From assembly GCF_027942865.1 (NCBI RefSeq), contig NC_134509.1:27226197-27290196 (forward strand): 64,000 nt of DNA. Direction: 5' to 3'. Below the pieces are notes generated by a model, which saw only the letters and a program-made list of their open reading frames with translations, had not been told where the DNA came from and ran no database searches. The position numbers and the translations under genes were made by a program. Shown here piece after piece: positions 44,282 through 56,200 of this stretch (position 1 is the first letter of the stretch; each line of letters begins with the position of its first letter). The DNA comes from Odontesthes bonariensis (taxonomy: Eukaryota; Chordata; Actinopteri; Atheriniformes; Atherinopsidae).

Positions 44282-47200
44282 ATGGATTCAGGTAGGAGGA
44301 TGACTTGGATCCCGCTGCTGCTGGCAGCCTTGGTGGTATTTTTCTCTGAGAATTCTGCAGGTGTTGGAGCTCCAATGTAAGTGGCCTGACTCTTCTGAAG
44401 TGATTTTATGTTAAAAATGACAGAACCTTGATCCTATGCTAATAAATGATCAGTTTTCTGATACATTTCTGGCTGTTATGCTAGTTTTGCAAAAGATATG
44501 ATGATGATAATAAAAGTCAGTATCAGTGCTACTGTGATTTTTATTTTAAAAGCACATTTAAAACAATGTGAATGAATGAAAATGTTGCACACAGTAAGAG
44601 GCAGGGTACCCTGGATGGGTCGCCAGACCCTCACAGGGCCACATGGAGACAAACAAGACAAACAACCATCTATGCTCACCCTCACTCCTAGCGACAACTT
44701 AAGAATCACCAATTGACCTAACATGCAATGTTTTTGGGCAGTGGGAGGAAACCGGAGTACCTGGAGAGAACCCACACATACACAGGGAGAACATGCAAAC
44801 TCTCCAGCTGGTATTTGAACCACAAGGCCTCTTGCTGTGAGGTGACAGTGTTAACCACTACACCACCTAAGGTGAAATCAGTAAAGAAACAGACTAAAAC
44901 ATATTTATATGATATTCTAGTGGTTTTCAAGGTCTGAACGGTTCTCATAGTATTAGTATAGTATGAGCAGCAACTGCAAATGCAAAATCACCTCGATTTT
45001 TATATTTTGATTTCAAATATCTAACAGCATGTGATAAGACAACCTCGCCTGTCTTGAGTATAATGATGCAATGAAGTCAATAATGAAGTCAGACTACCGA
45101 GAGCCTTAAAAACCAGCAATAAAGTCTATGAGAAGTGAGTCTATATGAGAAGACAATAGCCACTTTCGGACTGTAGGAACCTTTGGCAGTTCCGATAACC
45201 TTTTAATCCGCGGGGCCGTTTTCTCCCGTGTTCGGACATACAGGAACTCGGGGCTTTCTCCCTTAGTTCTTATAACCATTTCAGCTCCTTCTCTGAGGTT
45301 GGGTCTTTTCATGGTTCTATAGAACGCATCTGACGTAGGTGTTTGGTGGTCGGTAGCTAAGCCCCATGTCATGCTATCACAGCTGAAATGTTTCATCATA
45401 CCACACAGACAGAACCGGCGGGTGTTTAATAAGTTAAACTTACACGTTGTCTCCTTTGTCTGCGGCGCTCTGCTCTCCTTTCTTCCTTCATGAAATGAAA
45501 AAGTATCGTCTCCTGACTCTCTCTGTGTGCTCTTCCAGCCTCGATATTAGACGCCTGATGTGATCGTCCATGATTAATATCACCATCATGCAGACCATGA
45601 ACACGGTGGCCTCCCCGCTCTCCATATTAGCTTCTTTGTGGTGTTTTTTCTTCTCTCCATAATTTTACCGGTTTTGTTTTGTTTTGTTGTTGAATGTGGC
45701 GCTAAACGGCTAACGTAACACGTCACTGACGCAGACGGCTGCGCGCAGCGCAAAGTCCCGACCTGGTCCCGACTCATGTGCGAATGCAGACTGAAACAGC
45801 TCCGCTGGGGAAGGACAGTTATCAGAACGAAATTCGAGTAGGACAGTTCTGATAACTGCGTTCTTATAACTACTCTGTCCGAAAGCGGCTAATGTAGTGA
45901 GGCCAACACCCTTGTTATAATGCCACACTGTTTTGTCCCTGTTATAAGATGAGTGGCTGGTAATAGTATAAGTTATATGATCTTATAATAATGATAATAA
46001 TATTTATTATAAAAGATCATATTTCTATATATATGATAATAATAATCTTATAACTGATGATTTTTATCATCAGTTATAACTAATGATGAAGAGATGATTG
46101 ATTTATACCTACATATTGGGAATCACAATATTCTTGCGAGTTGAGTTTAAAAAAAAAAAAAGCCTTTAAGAACATATTTTAAATATGTAGGAGAGAGGCT
46201 GAGTATAAGGGAAGTTTTGTGCTGCACTATATACTTTTATTTTTGATATTATACCCTACCTACAATCATTTGATAATCCTTATAAATTTACATTTTAACT
46301 TAGCAGCTTTTAACTCATAGTACATTTGGGAGTGTTAGTGTTAGTACATTCACTGAAATGAAAGATCTAAATATGTTCTTTACTCCTAGAAACAATCAAT
46401 TTGTCATTCAAATGTTTGTCAAATCTATGGTCAATTTCCATGACCGAAAACCTTATTGAATACTTAGTATATGTCTCACTAAACACATTGTCTGTGAATG
46501 GACTTACATTGATATTGTTCTGTACACTCTGATAAAGATAGATGCTTTTTGCGCTGTTAGGGCCTGTCATTGTATCAAAAATGCTATGAAGAAGAGCTAA
46601 ACTACATACTCATTTACAATGTGTATTTACTACGCTTTTTCCACATCAACTAAACATCAATTCAATGTCTGTGTCGTATCTATTCTAATTTAGTTTCAGC
46701 TGTAAAAAATGCGCTTTATTAAGCCAGAAAGCAAAATGTGAGCAACAATAAGTTAAACAATTTTCTGCTCGACAGTTATGGATATAGACTGAAGACTAAA
46801 TGAATATTGTGGCAGTTTCTTTGGACCTTCAGTTGCCAGTAAATTTAGAATTTGCTCAGCGGTGCACCAGACACAGCAAACAGAGATCAGAACCGTTATG
46901 CAATGTTTTGTTGCCCAGTAGTCAAGCTGATAATCGGTTTCTTGCTTGTTTGTCAAGTAAAAGCTAGAGCTCATGATCTTCATTCTGTCTTATTGCTGTC
47001 CATGTCACTGTATTTTATCAAGATCTTTACTTACTCTCTTTATAAACTTCAGGAATAAGGAGCTTTCAACAGATAATTTCAGTCTGCTGATGTGAGTCTT
47101 AATGGAATACTACGTATCATTATGTTGGAACATGCAACATTTCAAACTTGGCCCCTTTTCCCCTTAATTTGGGGATTTTCAAAGAAGTTTTTAAGGAAGT

Positions 47201-50200
47201 AAGTGAAGGTCAGGCAGTCAGAGAACAAATACTTAAATTAGGAAAATGTAGATATCCAACAATCAGGATTTCTTTGATAAGTATGCAGCAACATCAGTAA
47301 AATAAAACTTGATTTCCTTCTCAAAGCATGTTCACAGGCCAAAGGAAGTGCTGCGTAAATTAGTGAATAGTCAGATCCCCGTTTCAAATTATACTCACTC
47401 TGCACTCCAGTTTGCTCATTAGGAGTGTGTTTTCACTGCATGTTGTTTGACCCAGGACCCTGCATTCGCTTGATGGTTTCATGTTAGAGTGAATGAAATG
47501 AATCAGAAATGTATCAATCAGCTGTTTTGACACATATGGATATACCGAAGAATTCTTGGAATTTTATCAAACACAAAACCACTGCCCCTTATTTTGTTAC
47601 AGCTGTGTTTCATCATCATACAGACCTTTGATAAGTAATTAAACTTATTAGGATTTTGTACATCTGATAATTCATTTTTACAATCTCTGTGGAGTGAAGG
47701 CCTCGTGTACACCATGTGATCTTTGATGCTCCCAAAGGGGGTGTTCAAAGGTAGATTCTGCTTATTATACTTTTATAGCCCATAAAAAAAAGGATATATA
47801 TTATAAGGGCTTCATAGCTAAGTTCTCTATGTATTAGCTGTACTACTAACAATGTGTTATTTTTTTCAGGGAAGTGATGTCTGCCCCCAGCTTGCTGCGA
47901 GTAGGATCAAATGAAAACATTTTTGTTGAGATTCAAGACTGTCAGCGACAAGACAGCTTTGATGTTCAAATCTATGTGAAGAACCATCCAACCAAAAACA
48001 CAGTTTTGAGCTCCACAACTGTGACCCTCAGTAAGGCAGGCAATTACCAGGGTTTGGGAAGACTCAAGGTAAGTGCATTGTTGAACTTGCTAATACATTA
48101 TTTAATTCAGCCAACTTCCTGTTTTTATTAGAATCTTTTTTTTTCTGCCTGTGCCAAAGTTCAGTTAGATAGAGGGAGGCATGCAGAAACAAAATGATAA
48201 AAAGCTTATAAGTGGGGAACTTTAGCTCTTCTTTTTTTATGCTCCACCTGCTTTACCTGTTGTGACCTCTTTTTTTTTTTATTTGGACATTGGCCTTATT
48301 TGATTTGCATGGCCCCTAATTTGAAAATCAGGAGGACGTTAGAGAAAGGAGAGACACAAGTTAAATAAAAGATATAAGCCTTTCATTTCACTCGCATTTT
48401 TCAATTTACAGTGTCTTTTTTTTTTAGCTCTCTGCGGCAAACTTAAATAACGATCCCAAGGTGAAGCAGTATGTTACTCTTCAAGCACAGTTTCCTGGTC
48501 GACTGCTGGAGAAAGTTGTGTTAGTCTCATTCCAGCTTGGCTACATTTTCATCCAGACTGACAAGACCATCTATACTCCCAACAGTGAAGGTGAGTCCAG
48601 TACTATGTTACTCCTGAAAAGACTAAACTTTTCTGAAGAATTTTTGACTTGATAGTATGTAATAGCCGGGACATACCGGAGTTTAAAGCGTAACAGCCTC
48701 TTAATGAACCAAAAGATGTAAAAGCAACATTGGATGTGAGACTTTTGCAATTGCCAGATGTTGCATTTATGAAACCTGTCCTGGGGATTTAATGGGATCC
48801 ACAACCTACTTGCTATATCAAAAGTAAACAAGATAGTGATGTCAAATATGTTAAAGATTTATTAAAAGACACATACTAGGCCCAATGAGGCCCAAAAGCA
48901 GTTGAAAGTGGATAATAACTAAACCAACTTGTATATTTCTGTGTGTCTCACAGTCCGTTACAGGGTTTTTGCTCTCAGGCCTAATATGGAGCCAGTGGAA
49001 AGTGCAAATGTACCCGAAACAGAATCTTCAGTTGTCATTGAAATTATGGTATTGTACTGGATTTTTTATAAATTTATAAATGATACAATTTGCTTTATAT
49101 TTATAGTGAGTGCTAAAACATTCCAGAAATAAATATGATCACAATATATTGAACTTGGAGGTGTAAATAACACACTTAGGACATCCGTCAAGCACAGAAA
49201 TCTTTAAAAAGCTGCCTATGTTACCATGTCCATCCAACTAAGTGGAAAAAAATAAATCAATATGCAACACGTATGCATTCTAGCACGAGAATTTTGTTAA
49301 AAGGAAATTAATAAATCGAATGAATTTAAATGAAAGAAAGTCAATAAGTCAATCTCACACACACAGTTACATGAAAATAATTGTTTCACTGCAAGATTTA
49401 GAAATGTAACTTCAAGTTTCCTGTAGAAATACAAAAATTGGTGATTTAAAATGTTTGATTTGTTTTTTCAGACCCCTGGTGGAATTGTAGTAGAATCTCA
49501 AACTGTCTCACTGACTTCAGGGATGAAAGCTGCAACTTATACAATTCCTGACATTGTCAGGTGAGGTATTTCCAAACTTGTGGCGGTCTCTGAAACATAT
49601 GGAGCTGTACCTTTTATGCCCATCGGCAGGGTATCTAACTTGTGTACTTTTTGTATGTGTGTGTAGTATGGGCCAGTGGAAGGTGGTGGCAAAGTTCCAA
49701 AGTAACCCACAACAGAGTTTTTTTGCCGAGTTTGAAGTCAAAGAATATGGTGAGTCTCAAACTTTTAAAACAATGAAGTCTTCCCTCATTAAGTGATTGT
49801 AAATGGCATTAAATATGCATTATTTCACAGTACTTCCCAGTTTTGAGGTTAAATTGTCAGTCCAGGGTCCCCCTTTCTTCTATGTGGACAGCGACCAGCT
49901 TACAGTCAACATCAAAGCTACGTAAGTGAATATTTTCCTTTTGTGGATTAAAGACCAAGCCTAATTTATTAGTCTGATTTTTCCTGATTGCAAGTTGACT
50001 ATTTTGTGATTGTTTTAGGTATGTGTTTGGTAAAAAGGTGGATGGGACAGCCTATGTGGTATTTGGGATTATCGATAAAAGTGTCAAAAAGGGCATTCCA
50101 AGTTCTCTTCAGAGAGTCGCGGTGAGCACTTAGTCATACTTTTCCTTAACCTCTGTCAGTCTGCCAGCTGCTTGTTTTATTTAACTTATTTAGCTCACTC

Positions 50201-53200
50201 CTATCCTATTTTTATCCATTCAAAAATAAAGACATTGAAACATCTTCAATGTTGTTGGTGTTTTTCAGCTCCCTGCAACTGTAGTAATTTAGCTAATTTG
50301 ATAAAGATTTTTTTTTTTTTTCCTGTATCAGTTAAGGTTAAACCTTGTCTTAAATAATCAATACATATTCAGAAAAATCCATTAATTGCCCTTTTTTATT
50401 GCACAATATTTCATTAGGTCGTAAATGGTCAAGGGACAGTCACATTGAGGAAGGAGGACATCATTCAGACCTTCCCAAACATCAATGAACTGGAGGAGAG
50501 CTCCATTTATGTAGCTGTCAGTGTACTGACTCAGAGTGGTAAGAAAAAGTGTGTTCTCCTCTTCTGGGCACATTGTGTTGAGATGCAAATGATTCTTTAA
50601 TAGCATCTCAAAACATTTGTTAAGATTCTGTTACTAAGATACATGAGTAGAAATCTTGCCAAAACACCAAACAAAGTATGAGCAAATAAAAAGCAGGTCG
50701 GTGTAAGCAGACATAATTTATTCTACAATGACATAAGAGAGGTACAGAGTCTGGATCCATATTGGAATCAGTGGCACAGTTCAGTGACATACTGTAAGTC
50801 TAACCTTACTATCCGTGAATCAGTATCTGACAGTGATGCTGCTACTGGATCAGATCAGTCCCAACCCATTGCTTCTCTGAAGCCAACATTCCCCTTATTT
50901 CAGATAATACATTTTCAATTCTTGTGAACAGACTGCTTTTATCTCAGACCCTTCGTCTATTATTAGATGTGGAGAACTTCAAAGCAGGTTTGTTGTGTTG
51001 ACAGTCATTGTTTTGTGCACATCAATTAATACAATTTAAAAGATAACTTATCAGTCAGAATAATGGAAGTAATTTTACTCACAATCTAGGCAAATGTACC
51101 GTCAAAATTAAAATAAAGAAGCCATGGCTTTGGTGGTTATAAGTGGCAGACTGATGGAAATAGGGATTTTTAATACTTTCCATATACATTTTGTAGATGT
51201 TGAAGTTAGGAAGGATGTTGAACTGTTAATGAAATACTGTCACAAACAGGAGGTGAAATGGTGGAGTCAGAGTTGAGAGGCATCCAGATCGTCTCATCAC
51301 CCTACAAGATCATGTTCAAGAAAACGGCCAAATACTTCAAACCAGGAATGTCCTTTGATCTCATGGTGAAACAGTCATTTTTATCCACATAGAATTACAG
51401 TATAATTCATAAAAAAGGAAATGGTTAATGTTTTTTGGAATATATCACAGTCCTGTTTATCCATTTAGTAGTCCTTTTTATTCTGTAGGTTGAAAACACT
51501 TCTAAAACATGGTTTAATAAGAAAGTAGATATTGTTTAATAGCTCTATTGTCCTTTTCTTTTTTTATTCTTTGATGGCAGGTTGAAGTTTCTAATCCTGA
51601 TGGCACTCCAGCAAAAGGTGTTATTGTGGTGGTTGAACCTGGAAAAGTTCAGGTCACTACAGGTGGAAATGGCCTCGCCAAGGCTACCATCAATCCTAAG
51701 GAAAAGTCAATACTGAAAATTACAGTATGCTTTATTTGATGTTATCTTTTAGAAATGTTTTTACATCAATATAGACTTTTTTCTTTCTCCTATTGTCATC
51801 AACTGCTCTTTGTTTATCTTTGTATTTTTCACTTGGACAGATCTTTCACAACTTTTTATATTAGTGTGCGTGTGCCTCACAATGTACATTTCTGATTAGA
51901 GTGACATTTCAAAACTGGAACAGTGAAACTCTTTTCAGCAGAAGACATCAATTGAACACATTTTTCGACCTATCAATATTCAAGCATTACTAATACAACA
52001 TCATATCAACTTTGTGCCTGTACTTACAGGTAAAAACCAGTCAGCCTGGCATTCCATCTGACAGACAAGCATCTGCTTTTATGGAGGCTCAACCTTATCA
52101 ATCCAATAGCCAAACGTACCTACACATAAGTAAGTAATATTCTGAAAAAATATCATGTTGTGAATTATTGTGAATTATTGGTGACTAATTATAGTAACTA
52201 ATACCAGACTTAAGGTCAAATACTAACTTAGAAACATAATTGTAGGCGCGGATACACTTGACGTGGAAATGGGAGGAAGCATGAGAGTCACCCTCTTCCT
52301 CAACAAACCAGAAAGTTTGAAAAGTGATATCACATTCCTGGTGAGTGATGTTTTGAAGATGCTTGTGTGCTTGTTTGGGGAAAGACGGTAATGAGCTTTG
52401 TTGCGTTTGTGCCAATGGGCAAAAAAGTACTGATGATTAAATCTTTTTCTCCAGATACTGAGCAGAGGTCAAGTGATGCGATCTTACCGATTTGAGAACA
52501 ATGCCCTAAACCAGATATCCCAGATGATTGAATTTACCAAGGACATGCTGCCATCGTTCCGCATTTTAGCTTACTACCACACAAGTGGTGGTGAACTGGT
52601 ATCAGACTCTGTTTGGGTCAATGTAGACGACATTTGCATGGGAACGGTGAGAGACACACCACTGATGTGTGTTAAAAGATGATGTTGTAGGCATTTGTAT
52701 AATTTCATTTTCTTTTCTTCATTCCTCCTTTAGTTGAAGCTGGAGGTAATGGGAAGTGCTTCATCCTATGAACCTCGCAGGTCATTCAAACTAAAGATTA
52801 CAGGAGATACTGGAGCAACAGTGGGATTGGTGGCAGTTGACAAAAGTGTCTACGTATTAAACGACAAGAATCAGCTGACACAGAAAAAGGCAAGTTCTTT
52901 GTATTGTCTCTGAAAATGATTTATACTGGGTGAAGATGAAGTCTGTGTGAAGAATTAACAAACACATGTAACCTTTTTACCACAGGAAAATGAGATTTTA
53001 ATCACCAAGCACACTTTAGATAGCTTTCAAATATTTGGGTGCAGATTTACAACTCTGTCAGCAGCCAAAAGTAACCGTAGCAAATGATGAAACAGGTGAA
53101 ACATGTTTAATGAAAAATCACAAAAGCCACTGGAATATATTGTCCATTTACAACTTCAGACCAACTTCTTTACAGTAGATTAGTAAACTCACTGGACATC

Positions 53201-56200
53201 CTACCATCATTAGCTTGCAGTACACCACTTTTACATTTCTTTGTTAAATAAATTTCCAAATAGTTATGTGCGCTAAAGTTGGTTAAATCTGGGTCAAAAG
53301 TTAAAGTTTTCCAGATAACTTGAATGCACCTGGCCTTTGTATCATCATCTTGATGGCAATTCATGTAAATGCAGAGCAATAACACAGCACAAGCTGGCCA
53401 TGAGACTTTACTGCACATCAATGGCGTAAATGTATTTTTTCTGTGTTAATAAAGGGTCACTGAGTAATCCTCATAACCCCAAATATAATCACTCTATGAG
53501 CGTAGTGAGTGTATGTTGACTGACTTCACTCTGCTTAGATTTGGGAGACGGTGGAGAAATACGACCCAGGCTGCACAGCAGGTGGAGGGGAAAACAACAT
53601 GAAAGTGTTTTACGATGCAGGGCTTCTGTTGGAGACGAGCAACCTCGGTGGGACCCCTGACAGAACAGGTGACACTACTTATGTCTTAAATCTTTTATTT
53701 TTGAATAATTCCAAAAAATAGATAGATACAAAAATACTTTGTATACATATAAATTAATAAAAAAAAAACTTCTTTGCAGACAATATGAACCAAAGATATT
53801 TCATAAATTGTCCCATTTACTCAATTTAACTTATCAATACATATCAATTTGTAAATGCATTTCAGGTGTGCAACACATTCCAAAAGATTTTGAGATGGGG
53901 TAGTTTAGAACTAGTATTATATGCATTACTATAATACTAGTACTATATTTTCAAGAAAATGTGTTTTGCTAAGGAGGGAAAGGTGACCATTTTCAGCTTC
54001 CCTAAAAATCCATCGATCTTGAATGAGTGATCACTGTTTATTTTTCCTGGCCAGCAACAAAATTGCAAAAAGGTTTTGATTTGTTCGCCACACTTCACAA
54101 TTCAATTCAATTCATTTTTATTTATATAGCGCCAAATGCAACAAATGTCATCTCAAGGCACTTAAATAATAAAGTCCAATTTAAGCCAATTGGAATTCAA
54201 TTAATTGTAATCATAATTATTTATAAAATAATCCAATTCGTTCATATAGAGCCAATTCAAAAACAATTTCCTAGCTAAGGAAACCAACAGATTGTACCGA
54301 AACTTGTCTTCAGTCCAATCTCCCGTCCTGAGCGTGCCTGAGGCGACTGTGGAAAGGAACGACTCCCTTTTTAACAGGAGAAACCTCTGGCAGAACCAGA
54401 CTCAGGAAGGGGAGCCATCTGCCTCGACCAGCTGGAGTTTGAGAGGACAGAAAAAGGGGGGGGGGGGGGGGGGGGGGGGGGCACTGTAACACCATTTAAA
54501 GGTGGGGTAGGGGATCTTTTTCTGGAACATTTTTTTACATATTGCTTGAAATACTCTTCACACCCACATTGCAACCAATTAATTAAAAGTTTTGACACAA
54601 ATATGAAAAGTTTTAGTGGCCTCTAGAACGTACAATCTTGGAAAAACAGTATCCAGTATTGGATTCTGATGCCGTCTATCAAACTGCAATCTGCTTCTCT
54701 CTCCCCCCTCTGATTTATCATTGTCTAAATCATCATTAAAAATGTCCAGTCCTAAATCTCTTGAACATATAAATGGTGAAAAGGCAGCTCAGGGGGCTAA
54801 TGGTATTTTGTGTTGATCAGAATTTCATGATTTACTGACAGGATAACCAAAAGTATCCATTTGCTGCTCTGACTACTGCTCACTATAGTTTGCATTTACC
54901 ACCGCCAATGCACTTCACTTATTATATTCAAAGAAAGGAGGAGTATGTAAGCATCATTACTTCTTCTTGGTCTTGAAGGAGATGTTCTCTGCCTTAGTTG
55001 ACACTTTACCACACTTCCTACAACTGCACCTATTAACATGGAAATACCAAAAAAATAATGCCGAGGAACTGACAGTCAGCATAGTCTGTGATGTTGCAAA
55101 GTTGTAGGCAATAAGCATTATCCAAGCAGAAATGTTCAGCTGTAAACTATGTTGTGGCGGTTTGGCATGCTGCTCATACTCATTCTGGATATTTCATGTT
55201 CACTTTAAACCATTAATGGAATCTAGAGTATATTCAAGGTGAAATTGGCAAGGGTGCAAGCCTAGGTTGGACTCCTATGATTTACGATCAGATGACACTG
55301 CATCAAGAACTGTCATTCATCAATGCCTGATGTAACCACATAAGCAAATCATTGCTGTAGGAAGCCTTTGTTAAGCCCTTTGATAGGTTCAGAAACAAGG
55401 ACATTTTTGTTTCTACTCTGTCAATATTACCACTCTTTTATTTTAACAATAGAATGGCATGCCGTTATACTTGCAGGATTCTGTTAAACTAATTTATCCC
55501 TTTGCTTTTCCAGTTTCTGAGTGTCCTACTTCCAGGAGAAGGAAACGAGCCAGCACCATAATGGACGTCAGAACCAGCTTATGTAAGAATCATAGCTCAA
55601 ATAATCCAATAACCACTCATTCACTCATTCAACTTCTGCATTACAGTTCAGGTCTTCATAATTGTTTGTAGGATGACTAACTGAAAACATGAGTAGAAAC
55701 CTAAACTAGGGATGTTTTTTAAATCATTACAGATATTGCAGTTCTGAGCTGTCATGACCATGTGTTGGCCAGATTTTTTAGTCAGAAATGTACAGTTCAG
55801 AGGAGCTGAAGAGCAGAACACAAAATCCAACCTTCATAGATCAAAGCATTGATAAATTTGACCTCCTTTAGCAGTATTCCCATCAATTTCAGTGGGCTAT
55901 AACAAATGAATATAAGTTTGTGCAAGCCAATTTGTGTGAAGGCAGAAGCCCCTTCATTAACTTTTTTTTTTCTTTTACCTTTTTGAAAATAGGGCTGTGT
56001 AATGAACACTGAGACTAATTTGTTATGATGTATTGTTGGGCAAGTTTGGCCCTATTGTAATCATTAGTCTTTGTGTGAAGCAGTACAACCATAACCATAA
56101 TTTTGTGTAGAACATAGGGCTGTGCACATAACCTTTTGGAGTGCCAGTGTTCATCAATATTAGATGAGGTGAGATCTCAAAATATTACAGTTTGCGGCCT

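Larger units (their letters stand above)
44282..55582 (+). other. c3: C3 copy B exons 1-17: signal peptide and beta chain
   Basis: Exons: 44282-44376, 47870-48068, 48428-48590, 48954-49048, 49472-49560, 49667-49749, 49831-49921, 50019-50121, 50418-50538, 51250-51365, 51581-51724, 52030-52129, 52246-52340, 52455-52646, 52734-52889, 53539-53668, 55514-55582. All introns are GT-AG except intron 15 (GC-AG). The RRRKR cleavage site is at 55534-55548. Confidence 0.9.
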
